From Bolinopsis microptera (lineage: Eukaryota > Ctenophora > Tentaculata > Lobata > Bolinopsidae), in assembly GCF_026151205.1 (NCBI RefSeq), contig NC_087073.1, positions 9,624,411 to 9,688,410 of the forward strand: 64,000 nt of DNA. The letters run 5' to 3'. The position numbers and the translations under genes were made by a program. Of the stretch, positions 1 to 9,944 are shown one piece after another. The first letter of the stretch is position 1; every line of letters begins with the position of its first letter. The notes beneath the pieces are model-generated. The model saw nothing but the letters and a program-made list of their open reading frames with translations. It did not search any database and was not told the DNA's origin.

Positions 1-934
1 AAAATCTTGTTACATGTACTTCTCGCCTACTAAACGTAAGACCATTGATAATACTGAAAATGACTTGAATCTAGAAATTGATGGAATCCCGATCAAACAG
101 GTTACTGAAACGAAATTTCTAGGTGTTATTATAGATGACAAACTGAGTTGGACACCTCATATCGAGAAACTAACTAAGAAATTAAACAGTATATGTGGCC
201 GTATTTATCGAATAAAAAACTCCCTCCCCAGCCAGCTGTACAAACAGATATACCACACTCTTTTTGAATCTCATCTAGGATACGGTATAACTGTATGGGG
301 TGGTGTATCAATTAATAAGCTTTCACCGCTATTCCTTGCACAGAAGAAATGTGTCCGAATCTTATTTGGGGACTCGGAAGCATTTAGCGACAAGTTTAAA
401 ACTTGTTCTCGTAGCAGGCCAATCCAGTGCAGTATATACAAGAAAGGTCAAATATCCAATGAATCAACTATACCTCACATTAAACCGTGTTCTATATGTA
501 TCAGCTTGAGGAAGACTGGTGATAGACAAGTAAGGCCACATCGCTGCCAAATACTTGGGGCAGAATTCCACTCTAGAGAATCAACAAAACCGATTTTCCA
601 ATCTAAGGAACTAATGACAGTACATAACATATATAGATACAGATGCATTACTGAAACAATGAAGATAGTGAAGAGTCATCAGCCCATATCCATGTATTCT
701 CTATTTAAGAAGTCTCAGCTCAGAGATGACAGATTTGTGACACCACACTCATCTCACAATTTCGCATATAAAGGGGCAAATCTATGGAATACGTTTCTTG
801 AACAGTCAAATGCACGTGGTAAAATAGGTTCTCTAGGCTCAATTAAATCCCAATTGAAGTATTCTATCATGAAGGCTCAACACCAACCTAACAATATTAA
901 CTGGCAGGACTTAAACTTCAACACTTTCCTATGA
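1..934 (+). mobile_element. Non-LTR retrotransposon, 3' part of reverse transcriptase ORF
   Basis: The reading frame runs in from the window edge and stops at 934. It reads like the C-terminal third of a Jockey/CR1-type reverse transcriptase ORF: the thumb-region motif ETKFLGVIIDDKLSWTPHI near residue 33, a YGITVWGG block near residue 90, and an FAYKGANLWN block near residue 252. Between RSRP and QILGAEF there are about 38 residues (near 150-190, with C..C pairs) that I do not recognise from this part of the family; they may be a small insertion or lineage-specific sequence. The frame is open to its end, so this copy is not heavily decayed. The upstream part lies outside the window. Confidence 0.8.
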
Positions 935-3260
935 AAAGACCCCCATTTATATTTATATCTTTTACATTTTACACCTGTCACTCACATCATATATACACCA
1001 CAAAAGAAAAAGATTCATTCAATCATTACATTATACACTCACTCCACCAAACACGCACACAACCCATTGAAGAAGGTTACACGCGGGTGTACCGTTCGCT
1101 TTATCCGAAGGGAAAAATGATACTTTACGTAACGCGCGATTTACGTCTTGGTAGCTAAATTATTCAAGTGCTATTTGTCAGAGCGACACAAATGCTCGCG
1201 GCGCGAGCGCTTGCGCGGCTCTCTTATCCACCACTCATGTTTACATCGTACCAGGCAATGGTTCAGTTTAATTATGGTAAGGGCACAGCCTGTCAAAAAC
1301 CCTTTTCGGATGATCCGTCGACACCGCCTGAAGGTGACTGCATAATAACGGATCATCGTGGAATCAAACGTTAATAAGCTTGCAGCTTCCGATGTCAATG
1401 TATTCATCCTGGTGTCGCATGCTTGAACTGGTTTTGGACCTCTTCATGCTTTTAATTTATTTATTATTGTTATTTAGTATTATGAGCTGATGTGTACATA
1501 TACATACGGTATCTAAAAATTAAGCGTATAGCGAGCATATTTAAACAATTTTCAAGCAATAATGTATTGCAAGCAGCTTCAACTTAAATATCGCATAAAA
1601 ATCATTTAACTCAAAACTAAAATTTTATTGGAATATAGGGAAAACTAAAATAAAATTAATGTCAGACCCGTCGCCACTCTCAGCAGTCAACCAGGGCTCA
1701 TAAAAGCTTAACAGCGCCTGGGTCCGTTCACCAACTGTGCTAATGTGAGTGGCGGTGTGGTAAGACTCATTTTTAACAGCGTGAATATTTATTAAATACA
1801 AGCGCGCTAGCTGCTAGCATACTTGTTTCATTTAATTTTAAATCAAATTTATTCGGATATATATTTATTGATTATGTATTGAATTGGTGATAAATAATAA
1901 AATTGTCTTTTCTCAAAAAAAAAATTGTCTTTTCTCTTCTGTCTCTTGTTAATATTTTAGTTGTACTGTGCATAAAAGTGTGTAGTGACAAGTGTGTAGT
2001 GGTAATGTATATTATTTATTATGACGACGCGATATTTATAATGCAGAATTAAAAGCTGCTTTCGATATGACTGGTGGTGGGCTCTCTTCGGCGGGACATA
2101 GATCTATATAGGGGGTACCCGGGGTACGAGTTAACGAACAGTGTTCGTGTCCTTCCACAACCCCCTGTTACCTGTGTTTCTGTCGGGGTAGCCTAATTCA
2201 TCCGTTAGAATCGCAGAGTTAGCGGAGCTCATGATATCTCGCAGCGTATGCTGCATGAACGGTGCAAGACTTGCGCCGTTTGTTTCAGCATCCAGTTGCG
2301 AGTGCTTGCCCATCGAAAACATGATTAGTGATTGTGGATTTTATTGATATTACTGATTATCCATCATATTCAGTATTAATGTTATCCATTATTTATTTAT
2401 TGGCATCCCTCAGTCTCCAAAACGAGGTGTGAAGGTAAATTAACTTTGAGCCTTGTTTTGGCGACTGCTTAATCGATGGGCAAGTAGGTATTTGTTTTTT
2501 AGCAGTGTTGAACATTGAAACAATTATAAAATGTTTATTTTTATCTTATATAACGTACAATATGAATGACATATGCTATAGTGACGTAACATATATAGTG
2601 CAAAGAAATTGTAACTTGCTAGATGTTAGTAACTTGCTAGATGTGATTTAATAACAATCGACGTTAACATTTTGCAGTTTACAGTTGCACAATGTTGACG
2701 TCGATTGTTACTAACATCTATTTGAATTTAATACAAGTACATGTCACATATAAATTGGGTAGCTGAATGAAACTCGTGCCTCAAAATTTTCCATTATCAG
2801 CATTGCAGTGTCCACGCCCTGTACTGCGTTAACGACTGAAATTTTCCCAATATGCAATTATTATTTTGCTTCTAAAATTCTGCACCTGAGAATCTCTCAG
2901 CAATGTGTGGCTGTCTGCGCGGCGGGCTGTGTATTGTGTATATAGCTGAATTTAAATTTAGATTTATTTGTAAATGTATAATAATATTAAATATGTATTG
3001 ATTGTTTTGTGGTAAATACAAATTTTGTTTTACTAAAAATTTTGTTTTACTAGAACACGATTCAGGTTTGATCTGCTACGAAGCACACTCATAGCACTCA
3101 GGGGAATCAGAGGAAGACAAAAAGCCCAGCACCTTGGACTGGATGACGTATCCTTCAATCTCATTCCTCAGAAGACGAGCTTTGAGCTCTCTTAAGTTTG
3201 TTTATGTAAATTTTATAGATAATTTATTGTAGCTTTTATAATGTGTAAAATTTTACGGAC
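935..3260. other. No gene recognised; AT-rich sequence after the LINE
   Basis: No convincing exon was seen. The first few hundred bases may be the 3' untranslated part of the preceding retrotransposon. A short direct repeat (AAATTGTCTTTTCTC twice) lies near 1904-1937, and an inverted repeat is listed separately at 2652-2710. Confidence 0.4.
2652..2710. repeat. Inverted repeat, about 25-bp arms
   Basis: The arm starting TAACAATCGACGTTAACATT is matched, with two mismatches, by the reverse complement ending at 2710, around a short centre. The RNA or single strand would form a hairpin. No coding context. Confidence 0.8.
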
Positions 3261-3272
3261 GAAATGATCCCA

Positions 3273-3387
3273 GGGGGGACTCCCAACCCACCGCCTCGGC
3301 GGGTAGTTGATACACCCTTCACAAGCAAGAGCCACTTTGGTCTACTTGCTGTGAGGTGTATCAGCTACATGGGTTGGGGGTCCCCCC
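3273..3387. repeat. Long foldback hairpin, about 45-bp arms
   Basis: The left arm begins GGGGGGACTCCCAACCCA and continues through GTTGATACACC. The right arm is its reverse complement (GGTGTATC near 3355 to GGGTTGGGGGTCCCCCC at the end). A GC-rich bulge (CCGCCTCGGCGG) interrupts the left arm. It may be a tiny foldback element or a hairpin RNA precursor; the sequence does not decide. Confidence 0.8.
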
Positions 3388-3710
3388 TTTTTTTTATTTT
3401 TTAAATTTTGTATTCTAAACGAGGTATTCAGATGCTGTTGGATACATAAGAAAGCGCCTTCGTTTCGAAATCCTAAGAACAACAGTGATTTCTCTACGGG
3501 GGGACAGAGGTGCGAGAAAGAACTTTTTTGATATAAACAGTTTAGATTTGAATTTGGAGCCACAAGGCAAAGGTTGATATTCAAATTTTTCTCCCAATAT
3601 TTGAGATAGGGATATAATATTGATTTTTGAAGGGTTGTTTTTATATAGGGTCATTGTGACAATTATGTGTATATTGTTTGAATAATTTTACTATCTAATT
3701 TACTATTATT

Positions 3711-6275
3711 CTAAACGAGACATGGCTGAAAAATTCCATTCTCAGTAATGAGGTGCTCCCTGACAAATACAAAGTATTTGGGCTTGATCGATCCTTTAAG
3801 ATCGCATCCAGTGGATGCAACCCAGCCCAAGAAATTCAGAAAAAACGGTGGTGGTGTTCTGATTGCCCATAGAACAGACATTGATATCTCGAGTCTCAAG
3901 TTCTCAAAGGTTAGTGTTCAAGCTGAATTATTATCCGTCATAATTAAGTGCGGAAGAAACTTTTGTATATCTACATTCTATAGAGTAGGAACGCTTGGCT
4001 TAGATAATTTTGAATCTTTCAAGAAACATTTTGTTACTTCAGAATCCGCCAGAAAGTTGCAAAGGCACATTCTGGTAGGGGACTTTAATTTAGCTTCGAT
4101 TTCCTGGCCAGATGGTCAGTCATCTTGCCAGCTACATTCTATCTTTGTAAATTTTCTCACTGATGACCTCGGACATACACAACTTATTAGCTCCCCTACT
4201 CACAAGTCAGGCAACACCTTAGATCTTGTGTTCACTAACATTCAGAACCTTATTAAGAATGTTAAAGTTTTAGATCAAAACGAAATGTGTATGTCCGACC
4301 ACTTTTGTATGCACAGAGCTGAGCTTGGTCTACATATATATTAAATTATTAACCATTCATTCTGTATGTGCACGAAAATTTATTTCAATCAACATTTGAC
4401 ATTGATGTTAAGACCAAGTATATTAAGAAGTCTCAAGAGTTTAAATTCCCAAATAGTCAGACTGATATTAAGAAGTCTAAAAGAAAGATCTTTAATTATA
4501 GTAAAGGTAATTTTAGGGGCCTGAATTCTGAGTTATTTAGCATCGATTGGGATAGTATATTTGAGTGTAATGATCCTTATCTTGCCTGGAGTCGATTCAG
4601 AGGAGTTCTTCATGCAGCCAGTGACCGATGGATCCCTTTAAAGACCATTAAGTCTCAGTTCCAGCCCCCATGGTATGACTCCGAATGTGATCGTCTCCTA
4701 CGAAATAAGGAGAAATGGAGAATAAGGCATAAGGGGAGCAACTCTGAGTCTCATAAACAAAAGTTTCGTGCATTTCGAACAAAATTTCAAAATATGATGG
4801 ACGAAAGAATGAGACTCAGTGTTGAGGATGACTCCAATGATGCTCTTATCTCCAAGAAATTCTGGACCTACGTTAAATCTAAATCAAAGTCAACCAGGAT
4901 CCCTGAAACTGTTAAATATCATAATCGCTTTCGAAACAATCCATCTGATCAAGCTGCCCTTTTTAACGAATATTTTTATGAGCAGTTTTCTCAAGAGAGC
5001 GATTATATGGCATTGACATAGATTTTCGTGATGATTGTTTTTCCAGTCTTGTGTTTAGTAGAGAAGATGTTCTGTTGATTCTTAAAAAGTTAAATCCTAA
5101 CAAGGCCCCTGGCCCTGATGGGATTCATGGGAAAGTCCTCAAAAACTGTGCCCAAAGCCTTGCATACCCACTTAGTGTTTTATTTAACCTCTCTTTCTCA
5201 AGCGGATTGGAAGCTGGCACTTGTAATACCAGTGCACAAAAGGGCGATAAGTCTTCGGTTGAGATAAGTGGTTTGGCCAATTACGGAGCTGGTTTGTTCA
5301 GTATGAGCAGATCTGGTCTTAATGTGGTATCAAACAGTAGATGCAGTAAAAGTAGCAGTAAAATTAAGAAAGTCCACAGTTCTTTTCTTCCGGAGAGGGT
5401 GAGACCATATTGGAACAAACTCCCCTCGGATGTCAAGAATTGTGGGACAGTGTTAAGTTTTAAAATAAGATTAGAGGCTTTCAAAAAGGAGACTATTTTA
5501 AACGGATCTGTAAATGATAGTCATTTTTGGTATGTTTCGGACGAAGTATTAGGAAAGATTGAGGGATTAAATTATGCTACTAATAAAGAGAAGCACAATG
5601 AATATCTTGTGTGTAATCCTCATGTTGCTAAAAAACGCTTTATCAACTTATATAGTAGTGGAAAGTATGTAAATTAGACTCATTTTATCTTGGTTGTTTA
5701 GGCCAATAGATTTAAGATAATTTTAAAACTTTAGTAGATATATTTTTGATGATGTGTGATGATGTTTGTGTCATTATATTTTGATTTGATTTGATTTGAT
5801 TTGAGAACTACAGGCCTATCTCGTTCACATCTCTTGTAATGAAAGTCTTTGAAAGGTGCATAAACTCATAAAGACTGCATTATACGCTGCATGTTCTGAT
5901 CTGTTGGATGACCGACAACACGGTTTTGTTAATGAACGTTCTGAATGCACAACCCAAATGATATTATCAAAATAATATATTTTGATTTTGTGAAAGCTTT
6001 TGATAGCGTTTCGCGTGACCTCATTTTAAGTAAATTAAAGAATATTTTTAATGTCAATGGACTAATGCTTAAATTTATCAAGTCCTATCTTGAAGGGCGA
6101 CAACAACAAGTAGTGATAGGAGGCCAAACGTCTTCCTCTCTACCAGTTCGGTCTGGTGTCCCTCAAGGTTCTATACTTGGCCCTCTATTGTTTGTTATAT
6201 TTATAAATGACATGTTCTCCTGTGTTTCTGAAGGCACCAATATCGACCTTTATGCAGATGACACTAAAATTTTGA
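3711..6275 (+). mobile_element. Decayed non-LTR retrotransposon (endonuclease plus reverse transcriptase)
   Basis: An APE-type endonuclease is readable from NETWLKNSI at 3711 across a frameshift into 3748-4344 (GGGVLIAHR, LVGDFNL, LDLVFTN, SDHF). A linker region follows to about 5020. The reverse transcriptase begins at 5051 (NKAPGPDGIHG), continues as a frameshifted WKLALVIPVHK, resumes after a nested insertion at 5806 (NYRPISFTSLVMKVFE) and reaches [24 protein letters not shown] and the catalytic YADD near 6250. It stops soon after YADDTKI, so the 3' third is missing. Frameshifts and stops show it is dead. Family: CR1/Jockey-like by motif style; the exact clade is not resolved. Confidence 0.85.
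5264..5805 (+). mobile_element. 5'-truncated LINE inserted into the LINE above
   Basis: The insert splits the host reverse transcriptase exactly between KSSVE and NYRPIS, which join in frame without it. It holds the C-terminal end of a second reverse transcriptase ORF (FLPERVRPYWNKLPSDVKN motif, stop at 5677), a 3' untranslated region and a terminal (GATTT)n tail near 5780-5800. TTGAG occurs on both sides (5259-5263 and 5801-5805) as a likely short target duplication. Truncation at the 5' end with a simple-repeat tail is typical of target-primed reverse transcription. Confidence 0.85.
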
Positions 6276-6344
6276 GGGAGATTCTTGGTTACCCAGAAAA
6301 GTTCTATTCCCAAAGAAAATTTTGATAAACAGAAAATCAAGATA

Positions 6345-6560
6345 TTTGGAAGATTTTTGAAGAGGAGCTTTTCTGCCATCCCCTTGACTGAAATTTCGCG
6401 GTTTTGACTGAAATTTTGACTAGTGACCAATCAGTGAGGTCGGTGAGAGTGACAGTGTTTTGGAAGATTTTTGAAGAGGAGCTTTTCTGCCGTCCCCTTG
6501 ACCGAAATTTCACAGTTATAACTGACATTTTATCCAGTGACCAATCAGTGAGGTCGGTGA
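6345..6560. repeat. Tandem duplication, about 110-bp unit, two copies
   Basis: Two diverged copies of a unit beginning TTTGGAAGATTTTTGAAGAG and ending GTGACCAATCAGTGAGGTCG lie head to tail (about 6345-6447 and 6456-6560). They begin just past the truncated LINE end. Confidence 0.85.
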
Positions 6561-6570
6561 ATATAATGAT

Positions 6571-6604
6571 CAGCAACCTCGAACTATAATGTCCGAGGTT
6601 GCTG
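6571..6604. repeat. Perfect 11-bp stem hairpin
   Basis: CAGCAACCTCG and its exact reverse complement are separated by 12 bases. It sits between the LINE debris and the SNAPC5-like gene; role unknown. Confidence 0.75.
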
Positions 6605-6966
6605 AATTAATTATTACAATGGCGGGCAATGCATCTTAAGAATTCGTTGTAGATGTTTCCTGTCAGTAATGTCTATGATTTAGCTGTTCCAGCCTTAATG
6701 ATCATACAACTTGATTTTTGCATGAAGGAGTATCTTGGGACCTTGCAACCAACATTTCTCAAATTTGTTGAGGCAGCATTTTCAAGATTACTATGTTGCT
6801 GAATGTCTTCTTCACTAAAGAGCAATCCATGTTTTTCAGGTTTTCCTTTATAATATTTTATCTACCAGGAGTTAGCTCTTAATTATCAGCTAAATGTACA
6901 TGAGCAAACTCAGATTTCAATTAATGTGTGATGTATTCATAGTTTACATTTTTTCATAATTTCAGA

Positions 6967-7176
6967 ATGGAAGAGTGGGGAAAAGAAGAAATATGTTTGT
7001 TAAAGATGAGAGATGCCCTTAAGCATCAGTTAAATCGGTTGAAAATAGAAGAGGTTGCAATCAGACAAAAAATATCACTAGCTGAAAATCAGCTTGAAAA
7101 CCAATCACAAGTCAAAGAATCGAATGAGAATCTTTTAACATTGGACCTGGACCCTGATTCTGAATTCAAAGGTTGA
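6967..7176 (+). CDS. SNAPC5: SNAPC5-like subunit of the snRNA-activating protein complex
   Basis: A 69-residue protein that matches the SNAPC5 (SNAP19) core: a basic and acidic coiled-coil opening with KEEICLLKMRDALKHQLNRL followed by KIEEVAIRQKIS. Human SNAPC5 has KEEETLLRLKAALHDQLNRL then KVEELALQSMIS at the same place. SNAPC5 is the small subunit of the complex that activates RNA polymerase II and III snRNA promoters in the nucleus. The start ATG lies two bases after a good 3' splice site (TAATTTCAG at 6957-6965). The protein is shorter than the human one (98 residues) and lacks the acidic tail. Either the tail is absent, or an unseen splice or base error hides it, since another frame stays open directly afterwards. 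Confidence 0.75.
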   Translation: MEEWGKEEICLLKMRDALKHQLNRLKIEEVAIRQKISLAENQLENQSQVKESNENLLTLDLDPDSEFKG

Positions 7177-7438
7177 GGATCATATTCAACTTTTATGTGA
7201 ACAATTATTGCACAATTTCGATCAAATTACTTCTTTAGAAGGATCAAAAAAGAAGTCTCTCACTCTGTATCAAATTGAAAAAGCCCTCTTGAGAAAAGCC
7301 AGGACAGCACAGCCCAATTCATTTAAAAAAGGAGGAGTGATATCTAAATATCTATTGGGAGGTAGACTTGAGACATCTTGGTTTGCACAGGTACTGGGGA
7401 CTGTGCCAAATGGGGACTGGGCCAAATGGCCTCAATGA
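7160..7438 (+). CDS. Unrecognised open frame between SNAPC5 and MIX23
   Basis: In the +1 frame relative to SNAPC5, sequence stays open from about 7160 to a stop at 7438 and looks coding-like (VEDHIQLLCEQLLHNFDQIT, then SLTLYQIEKALLRKARTAQP, then GGVISKYLLGG). A consensus 5' splice site (CAG then GTACTGG) occurs at 7390, but its phase does not fit the next exon at 7605. There is no ATG of its own. It may be a SNAPC5 extension reached by a frameshift or unseen splice, or a remnant. I do not recognise the family. Confidence 0.35.
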   Translation: MNSKVEDHIQLLCEQLLHNFDQITSLEGSKKKSLTLYQIEKALLRKARTAQPNSFKKGGVISKYLLGGRLETSWFAQVLGTVPNGDWAKWPQ

Positions 7439-7642
7439 CTTCATAATTAAACCTTCAAGACATTTTGGAGATTATATTTTCATTCTTTCATTAAATTTGT
7501 ATCTTACTGTTTAAATGTTTGATTGTTAGTGTTTAAATTCAATTGATTCACTAATCTTGTTACCAAATGTTCAGAATAGCAATAACTTTATGATAAAATT
7601 TCAGATATTTACTGTGGACATTTTCAAAAACATGCCATTCTT

Positions 7643-8386
7643 ATGAACCAAATATTCATACAATTCCCCATAGTCATGTCATTTCGATTTCCGGAAGAGG
7701 CAGAATTTATCAACTGTGACACACTAGAAACCTTCAGAGAATCACTTGTTGAATGGAATAGACGTGAAACTCAAACATATGAGAGAGTTTTTGCAGTTTT
7801 TAAACCCATTTCAAGATTTCAATGGGACCTCAACGCTAATTACACAGGAAATAATTCGGTAAGCTTGACTTGGATTCGTTTATTATAAACTTGAGTCATT
7901 GAGTGAGCTATAATCTACTGTAAAACCAGAAAATTTTGGGTGACAAAAAATTGTAACAACAAAATGTGTTGGAATTGTAAAATATTTGGGTGTACATGTT
8001 TTATATTCTTATACAAAATCATTTAAGTAATTTTGATACGATCTTATCTTCAGTCACCTGAGATATCTAAAGCTTACTGCCTGGGACAACAGAAGGAATT
8101 GCAAGAAATGAAAGAGCGCCGTGTTGCAGCAATGCAAAAATGTGTGGACTATAAACTTCAGTTGCATCAAAATCTTTCAAAAAATCAGGAAACATTTAGT
8201 AAATCTCAATTAGCTAGGCGAGATGCTCTTATTATGGAGAGTGAAATAAAGAAACAACGAGTATGGGATTACGAATGTATAAAGAATTTTCATGAAAATT
8301 GTAAGCAACTCAGTTGGGGAAAGGCAGGGAAGTTTCAAATTCTGGGGGAAATTGTGGACTATTCTAAATACGAGGATCCAAAATGA
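7643..8386 (+). CDS. MIX23: MIX23 (CCDC58)-like mitochondrial protein, two exons
   Basis: Exons 7643-7858 and 8054-8386 join in phase (GTAAGC donor, TATCTTCAG acceptor) to give 182 residues. The protein aligns with MIX23/CCDC58: NCDTLETFRESL against NCEEFAEFQELL of the human protein, and a pair of cysteines spaced exactly C-x20-C (CLGQQKELQE...MQKC) as in human, followed by a long helical segment and a late HENCK cysteine. MIX23 is a small intermembrane-space protein whose cysteines are oxidised during import. The ATG lies 38 bases after a 3' splice site (AAAATTTCAG at 7604), consistent with a 5' untranslated intron or a trans-spliced leader. It follows SNAPC5 on the same strand within 0.5 kb, so the two may be co-transcribed. 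Confidence 0.7.
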
Positions 8387-8480
8387 TGATAAACATTTCA
8401 TATTATAATGAGCACAATATTATAATCATGATTCAGTCGAATGTCTATAATATCTATTTTTTGTACAATTTGCACCGCAA

Positions 8481-8735
8481 TTAACCTTGATTTTTTGATG
8501 TCCCACCCCAAGTTGTTTCTTGCTGTTTCATGGCTTCTTCCTCATTCATAGCTTCGGCTGCTGTGCCGTCCCTAGTCATTCCTCTAAATTCGGCTGCAGC
8601 CTCATCTAATTCGGCTGCTGTCCCGTCCCTAGTTATTCCTCTAACTTTGACTGCAGCCTCATATAATTCGGCTGCTGTGCCGTCCCTAGTTATTCCTCTA
8701 ACTTCGGCTACCGACTCCTCTGATTCATCGGGCAT
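8481..8735 (-). CDS. Small repeat protein with TRDGTAAE repeats
   Basis: An 84-residue frame starting from ATG at 8735 contains three imperfect repeats of about 19 residues (RGITRDGTAAELYEAA and variants), encoded by a 57-bp minisatellite at about 8549-8710, and ends in an acidic, Gln-rich tail. No signal peptide, membrane segment or known domain. It is convergent with the MIX23 gene. It may be a real repeat protein or only a minisatellite that happens to stay open. Confidence 0.3.
   Translation of the reverse strand: MPDESEESVAEVRGITRDGTAAELYEAAVKVRGITRDGTAAELDEAAAEFRGMTRDGTAAEAMNEEEAMKQQETTWGGTSKNQG
8549..8710. repeat. 57-bp minisatellite, three copies
   Basis: The unit contains GCTGTGCCGTCCCTAGTTAT followed by TCCTCTAACTTCGGC. 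The unit length is a multiple of three, so translation across it is periodic. Confidence 0.85.
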
Positions 8736-8739
8736 TTTC

Positions 8740-9528
8740 TGATCGGACTATACATTTGTTAATTTATTAATTTCTGTACCTGTATTGGTACCTGTAATAC
8801 AGGTTCTGGATCACTGTTTTATTCGTGTTTAACCAAGTGATGATGTCAAACAAATATTGATATGGATAAAGTAGATATATAAATAAATTGGTTACTATAG
8901 TAATTAGTAACTAATAACACACGAAAGTTTGGTCATACATCCGGATCCCGATGACAGGTCACTCCTAAGTTATTATTAAATAAAAAGTTCTAAACAATCA
9001 GTAATACTCCTAAGTTTAGATATTTAATGTTATGGCTGAAATTGGTGCAACTAACTGTAACTGTCAATTTTCAGTTAAACAAAAATTCAATTTTATGCCA
9101 TTTATTACAGAGTAAACAAGTTTACAATAAATCAATTTGATATTAAAAGGAATCCTAATTCAATGTGTAGTATGGTTCTCACTCTTTAAATAGATTAGAT
9201 ATAGGTTGACGGGGCAAAGGAGTGTTTATACTGCTATCAGATCACAATTGTACAGCTGAAAGAGAAGCAAAGAGTGTATATATCAATTGTTCCATTCTGT
9301 GTCTCCATCAAGTATCAAATATTCACTACTCAACATAAACTTTTGAGCCTGTTGCACGTTACTTTGCATAATATATATAAGTACAATTTTTTGGTTTTAG
9401 TATTTACGATATATTTTCAAGCATAAGTTATCTTTTAGCTCAGTATTCATGATATTTTATGGGATGACTAGTTCAAACACTGCTGAGTATAAGTTGTATC
9501 TTAAAAGCGGTTTTATTAAATTTCAATT
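8740..9528. other. No gene recognised
   Basis: AT-rich sequence without a convincing exon, repeat or RNA gene. Confidence 0.4.
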
Positions 9529-9530
9529 TA

Positions 9531-9678
9531 TTATTATATCGGGTCTCAATATATTAAGAGGTCTCGACTGCCTAGGCATCAAACCTTGGCAATCGGTAAT
9601 TTTCCTCTGGCCCGGAGTCAGTTGACTCTAGGGACCAGAGGATAAAAACGTAGAGACTGTGTGTATCTACGAAAGTGG
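9531..9678 (+). repeat. Dispersed structured repeat, copy 1
   Basis: About 148 bases, starting TTATTATATCGGGTCTCAAT and ending GTGTATCTACGAAAGTGG. It contains an internal hairpin CCTCTGG...AGTCAGTTGACT...CCAGAGG and a smaller GTAGA...TCTAC stem. A second copy lies at 9796-9938. The conserved stems, including a substitution that changes GTTGACT to GCTGACC, suggest a small mobile or RNA-derived family. No polymerase III boxes were recognised with confidence. Confidence 0.7.
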
Positions 9679-9795
9679 TTGTTTTTACAAGAGACAGGGC
9701 TTGCAATGCAAGGGAAGAAAAATGGGAAAAACAATTATAAAGTGTAAATTATATGAATTAGCAAATAGAAATCCAAACAATCCTACGCTACAATA

Positions 9796-9938
9796 TTATT
9801 ATATCGGGTCTCAATAAGAGGTCTCGACTGCCTAGGCATCAAACCTTGGCAATCGGTAATTTTCCTCTGGCCCGGAGTCAGCTGACCCTAGGGACCAGAG
9901 GATAAAGACGTAGAGACTGTGTGTATCTACAAAAGTGG
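9796..9938 (+). repeat. Dispersed structured repeat, copy 2
   Basis: Near-identical to copy 1 but lacking a short TATTAA segment after TCTCAATA. Same orientation, about 120 bases of unrelated sequence between the copies. Confidence 0.75.
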
Positions 9939-9944
9939 ATATTA

